Below, in pieces: positions 47,543-59,501 of a stretch of 64,000 nt of DNA. A program made the position numbers and the translations under genes. The stretch spans positions 1,760,001-1,824,000 of the forward strand of contig NC_134680.1 of assembly GCF_024713945.1 (NCBI RefSeq). The letters run 5' to 3'. Each line of letters opens with the position of its first letter. Positions within the stretch are counted from its first letter, which is position 1. Origin of the DNA: Dermatophagoides farinae. Its lineage: Eukaryota; Arthropoda; Arachnida; Sarcoptiformes; Pyroglyphidae. The notes under the pieces were generated by a model. That model saw only the letters and a list, made by a program, of their open reading frames with translations. It searched no databases and had not been told where the DNA came from.

Positions 47543-50500
47543 CTTTTTCTGGGATGCAACATTTGTCCTGTAGAACGCAATCAAATCTGGCTAAAAATAA
47601 AAAACAAATGTCTTCATCATCTTCATAGATTCAGCCCTAGAAGCAGCAGCAGCAGTTTGGTGAATCCATTAATTAAGATCATCATCATCATCATCATGAA
47701 CGAACAGTACACGAAAAAGAGCTATCGACAAAGAAAAAGACATTAATTTAAACATTCATTTCCGTTCATTTGGATGGATTTTTTTTTCTCATTCATTCTC
47801 TCTATTTGATTCTATAACGACACATTCATACATTCATCTATTCAATAATAATAATAATAATAATAAAGGGGCTCAAATGATCAATTTCGATAATTCTTTC
47901 GTCTTTTACTTTTTTTTTCTTCATATTCAATGAGAATAACTTTACAACAAAAACAGAAGAGGAAAAGCTCAACAACAACGACAATGACGGGAAAAAAACT
48001 TCATCAATATAACTTACTATTTCGGGAAAAAAAACACTTCAAAATAGTGATTGTATAGATTTATATTATCGACTGTTTGTGTATGTATGTATGTTTGTCA
48101 TTGCATCATCCACGAATTTCAGTGGAAAACAAAATTCAAAAAGTTTTATTTTTGTGGTCATCATCACCATCATCATGTGTCAACATCATTTTGTTTTAAA
48201 ATACTGTAACAATAAAAAAAAAAGTTTTTCGCTATTTCATTTTTACCAAATCGGAAATCAAATCAATCATCGTACGTTTAGGTTTTTTTCTAAAGTTTCT
48301 CTCTTCCAATAATGTTTATCTCATCAACACCTTTTTTTTATCGTTTGAATTAATAAATTGAAATATTTTTTCCGATTTCATTACATTCTATGCCCTATGG
48401 TGATGTCGGTGAAGGTTATGATGATGTTGAAATCAACCGGAATTTTTTTTTGCGTTAAAAAGTTAATTTTTTCTGCTTGTTTTTTTAATGTTACCGTTTT
48501 GCGACATCATTTATTGTCATTATTTCAAGGCAACGAGTAGCTATTTTTTGGCTTGCTCATTTTTTTCTTTTATTCTCTCACACGCATATGTCCCTGATGG
48601 CATTCAATCATTGTTTTTTTTATTTGCATTTTTTTAAAAATAAATTCTGCACGATGTTTTTCTGTCTGTTTAGAAAAGTCATGAATGGCGCGTTTTTTCT
48701 TTATTCTCTATCAAGAAATGTGTGTGACAACTATATCAAATTCAAAATGATACAATCGTATACAACGGTGTTGAAAATCATTTTTGTCGGGTGATCGTCT
48801 ATGATGACAACAACTTTTATCATTTATTGTAATTTTTTATCGAGAAAAAGCCCTGTCTATTCAACGAAACTGATATATTATCATTTTTGTTTCAATTTTT
48901 GTAATAATCTATCGACAAATTCTATTCGTTTTAAATAATCCATACACGATGAGTTTTGTAAATTATGAAAATGATCATTACAATTTAAACATGCTAAAAA
49001 GAACATAACCGTTTTCTCATTCTTTTTTTTCTTTCCATTTTCATTTGTCGTTTTATGAGTGTATACGTGCAAAGTATGAGTGTACGTGCAAATTTGCGAA
49101 TTTTTTTTTCATCATCATCATTATATTGGCCATAATAATCATATTATATATCTGTGAGATTTTTTGATTTATTTTATTTTCACTAAAAAAAAACTTTCAT
49201 CAAACAAATTGAATTTTTTTTTCTTTACATTCTTTGTTCGTCATTATTATTATTATGAAGCAATTTTCATGGTAAAAAAAAACATTCATACATACAATAG
49301 AATTGTTTACCATCATTATCAGTTGCATTGTAAATCAATGTTAATTCTAGTTATTGTTGTTGTTGTTGTTGTTGTTGTTTATGTGACCGACCATCATGAT
49401 AATGACGATTTAGGTTTATAGTGTTGTATTTTGAATCAACTTTGAATTATCTTTTGGTCATTCATAGAATGATGTAGTAGCAGTAATAATCTTTGGATAG
49501 TCTATAATTTTTCTCTTATTTTTTTTTTTTTTTGGTTCTCGAGTCCGGATACGTGCCTAATAAAACTATGATGATGATGATGATGATTCCATGATGCCTG
49601 CTGATGTTGTCGATACCACAGCAGGCAGCAAATATTTTTTTTCCAAAAAGTAATGCTTTTTTTGAAAAAAAGACAAACAGATAAGTAGATACAATCGAAG
49701 AGAACTTGATATTCACTTGGAATTTCCAAGTCAATTTTCTTTCAATTTTCTTTCGCTTTTTTTTGTCTCATTTTCTTTTTTTTTCTGTGTCGACTTTAAC
49801 TACGACTGTGACGATGATGATGATGATGATGATGGAAATTCTTGTTGTCGTTGTTTTTTGCATTCAAATTTTTTTTCTTTTTTTTATTTTGATCGATCAT
49901 TTTGATAGAAAAATGCAGAATAAAAATATTCAAGCGGAATAAAATATTCAAATTCCATTCCATTTCATCAAATTTATCGTGTTGAGTAAATGACAAACAA
50001 ATATTTTGCATTGAAACGACATAACAAATAATAATAATAAAAATGGAAACATGTGGTCAGTAATAGAAATTCAATTTTTTTTTGTCAGTTGAAAATATTA
50101 TTTTGTCATCATCATCATCATTATTATTGAAAATAAAAATGTCGAAAACAATAAGATTTTGAATTGAAGTGAACATCTGAATTGATTTGGAATACAGAGA
50201 AAAAAATGAGTACTTTTTTCTTGCATGTGTTTGTTGAGGATAGCTGAATAAAGAATCGTTCAATTATAATTAAAATTGATTGTCTGCGCTGTGGCTTGTA
50301 TTGATTCAATCACTATTTTTGATGTTCGGCAAATTTATTTAACGAATAAATGAATGAATTGTAATGAGATCAAAAAAATAAGTGACAGCAAGCAAAAAGA
50401 AAAAACAAAACTCATCAATGATTTTGGCCATGTTTAATGGGATGCTCATTGTTGTTTTTTTTTCTCAAATCCTCTGTTGATTTCGTTTTTTCTTTATTAT

Positions 50501-53500
50501 TTCTTATGAAAATTTTGTCATCATTGAAATTAAATGATTTTGTTTTTTTGGTTTGGTTTTGTTTGATCCCCCGATCGACTGACTTGACTGAATGATGGCT
50601 TGATGGCCTATCGGACTATTTAACTGTCAAATTTCATTTTGGCCCAATTTTTATGGCTGTTGTTGTTGTTGTTGTTGTTATGGTATTTTGTAGTACAGTA
50701 AACAAAAAGCTAGTGGTGATTGTGGTGATGGGAGAGTTGATCTTTGCTCATTTTTTCTTTATTCCTTTCTCTCTCTCTCTCTCTTTTTCATTCGAATCAT
50801 TTTGAATCTCAATTTTCGTTGCTACTTTTCAGTTATTGTTGTTGTTGTTGTAGGGTGATTTTTTTTCTGGATCGAATCCGATTACCATTTGACTTGTCGA
50901 CACCATACAAAATAGACAAACACACATAGAGCAAAAGAGAATCAAACAGAATTTCTCTTCTTTTTCTTCTACTATTATTGAGACACAAAACAAAACTTGA
51001 ATTGAATTCTATTGGATTTTCTTTCCATTTTTATTATTATTATTATTATAACTGTTGTTGTTGTTGTTGTAACCATTCATTGATTCATTCATTCATTTTA
51101 TATTATATTTAAAGCTAAAACTTTTTTGTTAGTTGTGTGTGTGTGCTTGTGTTAGTGTATGGAAAGCAAAAAAAAAAAAAAAAAAGAAAAATAAAACAGA
51201 TATTAAATTACATCATCATCATTATCAACATCATCGATTTTGATCAAAAATCGGAATGTGTGGGCGTTAACTATTTGTAAAATAATTCGGTTAAAACTTA
51301 AACCACAGCAACAACAACAACAACAAAAGTGTGGCCTGTCACTAGGATTTTTTTTCTTTTTCTTCTTTTCATTCGAATTCAGTGTTGCACTAGATATCAG
51401 GCTTATTTTGTTTCTTTTTTGAATATAAAAATTTTCTTTTTCTTTTTTTTCAAACAACACTCTTCATTTTTTATTCTATAGATTTTTTTTCTTGCTCTTT
51501 TAAATCGAAACAAAATTTTTTTAAAAAAAAATTGACAAAAATTCTAATGAAATGGATTTAAATTCTCTTCACTTAAATTAGAAATGCAATACCAATGGCT
51601 AATATATTGATCATCATCATAATCAACGAGTGCTACGATTACGACGACGATGATGACAACTTTGATCATTATCATTAATCCTAGGAAAACAAAAAATCTG
51701 TAAGTGTTAATAATGACGATTCTAGTGGATAATACATTTGTATTTATCTAAATGTATAAGTAACGAATCGAATTGAAAGAATTTTCGATCGTTGAAATCA
51801 TTCAGCCATCCATCCATCCATCTAGCAAGCAAGCAAGACAAATTGATTGACTAAATTCCTATCCGCTTGCATGATTTTTTTCCCTTCTTTTATTTGTCTT
51901 TCTAACACTAAATGGAACCATTTTCATTGATTCCTTCATCAATGATGAGTAGTACGATGTTTTATTTTTTATTTTTTTTTTTTTGAAATAAATCTCAAAG
52001 CTTGGATCATTCATGGGAAAAATAATTCCACTTTTTCCCCATAGAGTTTATCATCATTCATTCATTTTGATTTCATTTATTTTCATTTCTTTTTCTTTCT
52101 TCATTTCACTATAATAATTTTTACTAATTCTTTTTATTTTTTCTTTCCGTTGATTTTTTTTCAATTATACACAAAACATTTTTCTTGCCAACATCATCAG
52201 CATTATCAACAAAAACGACGACCAATATTATCGATTTGTATTTAAAAATTCATCATGAAAAAAAATTGATCGTTTTGTGTTTTTGTAAAGTTTAAAGCAT
52301 CGAAACAAAATCAAATTATTGTATTTTTCAATGATTTTTTTTCAAATTCAATCACCTTCATCAATAATTATGCATCGATTTTGATGATTTTCATCCGGAA
52401 AAAAAACATCAACAATAAAATTCCAATTAAACAAAAAAAAAGTTTCCAACATTGAAATGTGACTTTGAATGAATTAAATTGAACTTCTCTCAGTGTGTGT
52501 TTCTTTTTTTATCATCAGAAAAAAAAGAAACAGTGTGGTTGATGAACGTTGATGATTTTTTTTTCTTCATTCTTTCAATTCTCTTGGTGTTGTTGTTTCA
52601 ATACAATTCTACGAATGACAATGCTCCATCAAACAACAGTCAAGTATTAAATGAATGAACCACACATACATCCACACACACACACACGAACATTATTTTG
52701 GTTATTAATCAGCCAAGACATTTCTAAATATAAACTGTGTATGTATATGCACATTCTATCTATTCACTTATCATCATTCAATTCGAATTTGCCCAAAAAT
52801 ATAAGAACAGCAAACAGACCAAAAAGAAGACAAAAAAAAATAAAATAAAAATAAAAGAAACTCAACAAAGAATGAAATGATGAAAATGAAGATGATGTTC
52901 ATGGCAATGGTTGATCATCACCATCATCATCATCATGGTCTTTGGGACTTTTAGTGCTCGAATGATTATTGAGAACACACACACACACGCACCCAGATAG
53001 AAAGAGATAGCTAAATGTTATGGACTCAAAATGGTTACAATTTATTTCAACCAACATTGAAACGAACAAAAAAAAAGAATAAAAATCATAGATTAATTTC
53101 ACATTCTGTTACTATTTGCTGTTGTTATTATTGTTTGCTTTTTCACATTGTGGCCCATATCAAAACAAAAACAAAAACAACAAACAACTAAAATCAACCA
53201 ACCAACAAGATTTGTTGTTGATGAGAATGGTTTTTTTTCTGGAACATTATTATTGTTATATGTCGTGTTTTGTTTGTGTGTGTGTGTGTGTGTGTGTGAT
53301 GTACCAAAATCAAATTCCAAGAATAAATATAAAAAAAATAATTATAAAGATCTCGACCCATCAGATAAATTGATGTCATTTGTCACACAAACTATTCGCA
53401 TGTATTAGCGTTATAATCGCCATTCATTTTGGTTTATTATTTGGTCAATTTTTTTTCCTATGATTTTGGCATCATTTCAATCAATCAATCAATTGCTTGA

Positions 53501-53646
53501 TTTTCGAAAAAAATTATTATCATTTTTTAAATGAATTTAACTGATTCAATACTGATTAGCAACTAAATTAACCAGAAAATAACATCAAATACACAACCAA
53601 CCAACCAACCAATCAATCAACCAAACAAACGCCCATATTTATATCG
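43111..53646. other. Gene-poor stretch
   Basis: Low-complexity sequence with several 60-120-codon frames that are T-rich and hydrophobic or built on CA, CAT or GTT repeats. A 58-bp minus-strand segment (51623-51680) and an overlapping plus-strand mini-frame are the only pieces with splice-like or start-like context. Nothing here is supported as a gene. Confidence 0.5.
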
Positions 53647-54172
53647 ATGAATCAACAACAAGAATTTGAATGTGATATTTGTTTATATAACAACAACAAC
53701 ATTGATACTACTGCTGCCATTTTTTCTTTGTCATTATCATCAACACCATCACCTCATCATAATTATCAATGTCATAATAATAACCACATCATCACATCAT
53801 CATCACCGGCACCATCAATTACATCCGGTCATCATCATCATCACAATCATCATCATAATCATATAGCACATGGTCAGCAAATTATAAATGTTGTCAAAAT
53901 TATCACTGATGATGATGATGATGATGTGAAAAAGTTCAACAAAATTAAGTGCAATTATTACAATGATGATAATCATAGCGACAATAATCATCATCAACAC
54001 CATAATCATTATCATGATCATATAATAATAGTAATGAAAACGGTGAAAAATTCCAAACAAACAAAACAATTCCATCATCATCATTTTGGTCAATCAAAAT
54101 TTTTCATCATAACAAGTTTATCATTATTGTCACTACTAATATTTCAACAATTTAATTCATCCCAATCGACTA
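53647..54172 (+). CDS. First coding exon of a His-rich membrane or secreted protein
   Basis: The open frame starts at ATG AAT CAA and runs 175 codons to a perfect donor, ACT A|GTAAGT (phase 1). Residues 1-150 are rich in His, Asn, Ser and Asp, with an early Cys pair (FECDICLY), blocks of four to five His and an Asp run. Residues 152-167 (FFIITSLSLLSLLIFQ) form one hydrophobic helix followed by NSSQST. The frame continues open to 54327, but composition changes at the donor. A Met at residue 130 (MKTVKNSKQ) could be the true start, which would make the helix a signal peptide or signal anchor. A phase-1 donor just after a signal sequence is typical of extracellular-domain genes. The downstream exons are uncertain. 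Function is unknown. Confidence 0.5.
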
Positions 54173-55036
54173 GTAAGTTTAGTATAGTTTGTTTATTTAT
54201 TTCTTTACCATTGTTTACTTTTTTTTCACTCGATGATGATTGTACTCATTTTCAATTGAAAACAAAAAAAAACTTTTTTTTTGTTTCAAAATTCCAAGTC
54301 TTCTTTACCTTCAAATTCTATGTTTAACATTCAATTGAAATTGAATGTAAAATGTTGATTCTGATTACAAGGAAATCACTACCATTACCACTATTATTAT
54401 TATTATTATTACAGACAGACGAAAAAGAGAAAGTTTGATCAATTAATTATATTATACAATTGAACTATTATTGGTTTATTTTCTATTTTTTTTTCTCGAT
54501 ACCCTGTCATCAAATTTTTTCGGATAATTCGATATTCTTTTTTTTTGTTTTGTTAAATTCTTCGAAAAAAAACGAATCGAACTCAAAATTGAAATCACAA
54601 AATTGTGTAACCATCGAATTTTTCTGTTTGGGTCATCGCTGTAACTTTGTTTGTTTATGGCACACACACACACACAACCATATTCCAATTGTTTGACAAA
54701 AAAAAACGCTATTTTTTTTATTTGCCATTTGCTCTCAATAAAAATCATCATCACTATGCCCGTGTTTACATTGAAACATCAAATAGAGGAGATATATAAA
54801 AAAATCCCAGGGCCGGCCGAGAAAATATGCAAAAATAAAAATACCACATTAAAAGTGTTGATATATACCATCATCATACCAAAAATAAGGTAGCTATGTA
54901 AATTGTTGCATAAGCATTTGCATTGCATAATCATCAACAAACTTTTTTTTTTTGGTGAAAAACTGGGCAAGAGTTTCGATTTCAAACATAAAACAAAACT
55001 ATTTTCAACTATCAATATTGTTTCATCATGTTGTAG

Positions 55037-55087
55037 ATCAGCTCAAACATCAGCAGCATCAAATAGAAAGTCCCCTTTGTGGTTTAT
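55037..55087 (+). CDS. Possible second exon of the His-rich gene
   Basis: The acceptor TTGTAG is followed by 51 bp, then TTTAT|GTAATA. The phase (1 to 1) matches the donor at 54173. In that frame it reads NQLKHQQHQIESPLCGL, polar and without repeats. If not spliced at GTAATA the frame runs on through a Cys and a Phe-rich stretch to a stop at about 55144. The donor is weak and one phase in three would fit by chance. Confidence 0.25.
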
Positions 55088-57331
55088 GTAATAACAAAAA
55101 AAATTTTTTTTTTTGTTTTTCTTTTTCGACTCCACAGAACATATAATGATGATGATGATGATGATTACGTTTAACGTTAAATTCAAATTTTTTTTTTATT
55201 TCATTTCATGAAAAAACAACAACAAAAACAACAAACAGCCTTTTTTTCTCCTTGGATTGGATTACTTGGAAACAATCCAGTGTAATATTCATAAAACACA
55301 CAAGGTCAACATTTATTCATTCATTTATTGTTTTGTTGAATAATTTCAAATTGAAAATATTTTTACCCTGGTTTTTTCCACTAAATGAATGAAAATGGAA
55401 TATAATGTTTTTTTTGTGTGATTCTAGTTGAAATGGAAATTGGGAAAAAAAATTCAATTAATTCCATTTTTTTATGTTGTTGTTTCATTGACCATTTCCA
55501 TTTCTGATCATATATTTTGGTATATTATCTGATGAATTTAACCATTTCATTTATTCAGTCATTTCCATCGGGAATCTGTATTTTTTTCAATTTATTTGCC
55601 TGTTTCAAATGAAATTTTTTTTTAATATATTTGTGTCTCTGTTTGATGACATGCTATGGTATGCGTGATTCCAATTCGATAATAATGATGTCACGTCAAC
55701 ATTGAACCAGAAACATCATGATGATTGTCACCAAGGATGATGATGATGATAAACATCAAATACAGTACCAGCACATAGCTAAATAAAAGTTTTGTCTCTC
55801 TCTCTCTATCTTTGTGGGTTAAAAATTTCACCCAAAATACAATCAATTGGTTGATGATGACATTTTTTTGTTGTTGTTGTTGTTGTTGAAGCGCACATCC
55901 ATATTAAATGATGATTTTTTTTCACTCACTCACACACACACGCACGCACGCACGCGTTCATACCATTATTTGTCATCATAATCATCATCAACATAGAGAT
56001 TCACTCTCCAGGCGGTTGCAGGATCGTTATATAATAATGATTTTTTTTCAGTCAAAAAAAAGTCTTTTGTCAGTTTTTTTTCATTGGTATCTGCCGGGTT
56101 TCCAGCATGATGATGATGATGAACATCTTTTTTTGCTATTGTATGACCCGAATCTATATATATTTATTTATAAATTGATTGATTGATTTACATATAGCAT
56201 ACACATTTGACTTTATTTGAATATTTTTTGACACATAAAATTTTTTTTTATATTATTTTATGTGTGTAAAGCAACGAGAGAATATTCAAGCTTTAAAAAA
56301 AACATAATATAATATGTTTTACACATACATGATTTTTTTTTTGCAAATTGCCAATAACAACAACAACAATATGGGAAAGAAATACAGATAGCTCTGTAAT
56401 AAAATTCTGAAAATTTCTTTTTCACTTTTCAGAAAAGTTTTTTTTTACATGAATCTCAAGTCAAGTGAAACCTATGTTTATGGGAAAAAAATTTTATGCT
56501 TCATTTTTTTTTGTCGTACATTCTTTGATGATGACGATAATGAGTGTAATCATTTTTTTAAGGATTTTTCTTTATTTTTGGAAGAAAAAATAAATAAACA
56601 AAATTTCATAGTACAGAAAAACAAAACAAATCACATGAAAAATTGGTTCAAATATTTTATTCAGTTTTATGTGTGTGTGTGTGTGTCGAAATAAACGACA
56701 ATTCTTCAATTTGGACACACATTATTCTTTTTTTTTTTTATTTATTTTCATTTTTTATTATTTACCCTACAACATGTACGACAAAGAATGAAAAAAAATA
56801 ACCGTTTTTCATCACTCCAGACCAAAAAAAAAAATTCTGATAATAGAAATTGATTGTTGTTGTTGTCGTTGTTGTTGTTGTCGCTGTTGTTGTTGTTGTT
56901 GTTATTGTTCAAATGAACAAACAAATGTTTCCATTCATTTATTATATTAGCTTCGATTGAAGTTAGTTTAGTTGATGATGATGAAATAAATTTCTGCTTG
57001 TTTTTGTTTTTATTTACAAACAAAAACACTCAATGTGAGTATGGTGAGAATAGGAGAGAAAAAAAACATCATTGACCATCATCATCATCATTATCATCAC
57101 CAACTACTATTACATATCGTGATCGGGGGTTCATAGCAAAGCAGCAGATTTCAGAATCCTTCAAAAGCATATACCATGTTACATATTCTCTATTTCTCTG
57201 TATATATTTCTATGATTGATTAATCATTCTTTTCATAGTTTTTTTTTTCGCTTTCATTTTTCTTTATCAATTGCCATACACGCTTAGCCCGAGACAATAA
57301 ATTGATTCTTTTATACATTTTCTATGGCATT

Positions 57332-57333
<2 letters not shown>

Positions 57334-57422
<89 letters not shown>
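57334..57422 (+). repeat. (GA)n dinucleotide tract, about 44 copies
   Basis: An uninterrupted alternation of A and G over 89 bases, the longest perfect microsatellite in the window. Flanked by ATTCA and AAGAAAAAAC. Confidence 0.98.
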
Positions 57423-57426
<4 letters not shown>

Positions 57427-57679
57427 AAAAACTAACAAAAATCTACAAACAAATAGTTAAGGTATCCAAATATATATTTTTTTAAATTTTCTATTTCATA
57501 TCAATAGATTGATTTGATTCGTGTAAATTCTTTACGACAGAAACGTTTTAAAAGCGTGATAATAAAAAAAAATATAATTCATACAACACAATAACCAACA
57601 ACAATGTGTGTCAATCGTTGTCGTCGTTGTCAAAAAAAAAAAAAAAATAAATAAACCTTACGATTACATAACATTCATT

Positions 57680-57775
57680 ATGAAAAAGTTTTTTTTTCCT
57701 TTTCTTCTTTTGCTTTTCTCAATCATTCTCAGCCCGTCAGCCAGTGTAAAACAAGCTTCAAGTTTTTATTATTGA
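57680..57775 (+). CDS. Candidate signal peptide or micro-secreted peptide
   Basis: ATG AAA AAG opens 31 codons: Lys-Lys, a hydrophobic core (FFFPFLLLLFSIILS), then SPSAS as a plausible cleavage region, VKQASSFYY and TGA at 57773. A GTAAAA after AGT (57745) could instead be a donor, making this the first exon of a secreted protein. Textbook signal layout, but T-rich DNA makes such frames common. Confidence 0.22.
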   Translation: MKKFFFPFLLLLFSIILSPSASVKQASSFYY

Positions 57776-58527
57776 CACTGACTTTTTATATATTACATAT
57801 ATGTATCTAATATTCAACATACATGTATGTATCTTATGCATAAATGTTTTTTTTCCTTCTGGTTATTATGGTTGTTGTTGTTGTTGTTGTGACTAACAAA
57901 GTTTTCATTTCTTGTTGTTATATTTATCATGATCAAATATAGCCATCGAAAAAAAAAATAATGTTTGATTCCTGTTTGATACTTTGTACTGTATAAATGT
58001 GTATGTGTGTGTGAAGCAAAATGTATTTTTTTTTTACATAAACGAAACCTTTTTTTTGAATTTTCATGTTCATATGATGATTCTGATTGATTGATGTTAT
58101 TGTAGTGGTAACATTTATTTTCGTGTATGTGTATGTTTTATTTTATTCCCTTGTATATCCAATCTGATTGTCTGTGTGTGTGTGTATTATTATTTATGAG
58201 CCAAAATGTATATTATGGTCAGAAAATAACAACAATTTTTTTTCTGTTGGATAAATGCAATGACCATTTTAGGGTGTAGGCAAAAAAAAAATGTTATGCT
58301 CGGCTGATCGAGGTGATGATGATGATGATTATTATTATTATTATGAATAGAACAAGAAGCAAATTCTTTACGAATTTCAGATAAAAATTCTTTTGGTTTT
58401 TATTTCTGAATTCATTGAACCGAATGAATGGTAATGAATGAATGAATGAATGAATGAAAATAAATGAAAGGCATAATGGATCACAAGGGATTTCAATCAA
58501 CATTTGATTTGACGATTGATTTTTATT

Positions 58528-58531
<4 letters not shown>

Positions 58532-58565
<34 letters not shown>
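58532..58565 (+). repeat. (TG)17 tract
   Basis: Perfect TG dinucleotide run. A long (CA)n lies about 290 bp downstream, so the two could pair as an inverted repeat. Confidence 0.97.
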
Positions 58566-58567
<2 letters not shown>

Positions 58568-58851
58568 TGGTGGCTTTGAACGGTACACAAATTGTTCATT
58601 AGATTCATTGGGTTTTTTTTCGAACAGAGAAAGAGAAAGTGTAATAGCCAAACATAAATGATGGTACAAGAAAAAAAAATTGGTCAAAATTGATTAGAAG
58701 ACAATAATTTAAGAATATATATGAAATATGATAATGAAATCACATATATATGACATTTATTTATCAATGTAAATAATAATATTTGTGCATATTTCAAATC
58801 AATTGATTGATATCTGTTTTTTTTTCCAATTCACTTATGTTAGGTTGTCCC

Positions 58852-58889
<38 letters not shown>
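58852..58889 (+). repeat. (CA)19 tract
   Basis: Perfect CA run, complementary to the (TG)17 at 58532. Confidence 0.97.
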
Positions 58890-58892
<3 letters not shown>

Positions 58893-59477
58893 TTTTATTT
58901 CTGATTTTTTTTCTGGCCCACAAAAATTTATTATTTCTACAGCTTTTATATTTTCCATATAAATGAATAAATCGATAAAAATGGTCTCAATCAAAGTAGA
59001 GATTTATTTCATGTTTTTTTTCAAAAAAAAAAAAAAAAAAAAAAATTCAACGATTTACGATTCACTACTAAACGAAAGTAATATTCTTGAAAATATATAT
59101 TATAATGACTTTTTTTCTGAAAGTAAAAATACGGGGACAACAAAAAGAAAAAGTGGAAAACAGAAAATCATTCATTCATTAAACTAGCTTGATTTTTTTT
59201 TTGATGAAAAGAGATTAGCTTGAACAGGAAAAAAAAATTAATAATTTAATAACACGCACATATATACACAATGTTCTCATAATAATAATAATGGAATTGA
59301 ATGAGAAAAAAAAACTTTATAATTCTTCGTTACAACAAAAGAGAGAGAGAGAGAAGGAGAAAAAAAAGAATTAATGGTTGAAAAATGCAGTCGACAACTC
59401 CCACCATTCTACCATATACCTAATAGCTAATAGTATTTGCATTCACATTACATAAGCCTCACTAGTGCTCTCATTCT

Positions 59478-59501
59478 TTTGAAATATAGCTATATTTCAA
59501 A
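59478..59501. repeat. 24-bp perfect palindrome
   Basis: TTTGAAATATAGC and its exact reverse complement, centred on AGCT. It could form a cruciform or bind a dimeric factor. No gene boundary lies next to it. Confidence 0.9.
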
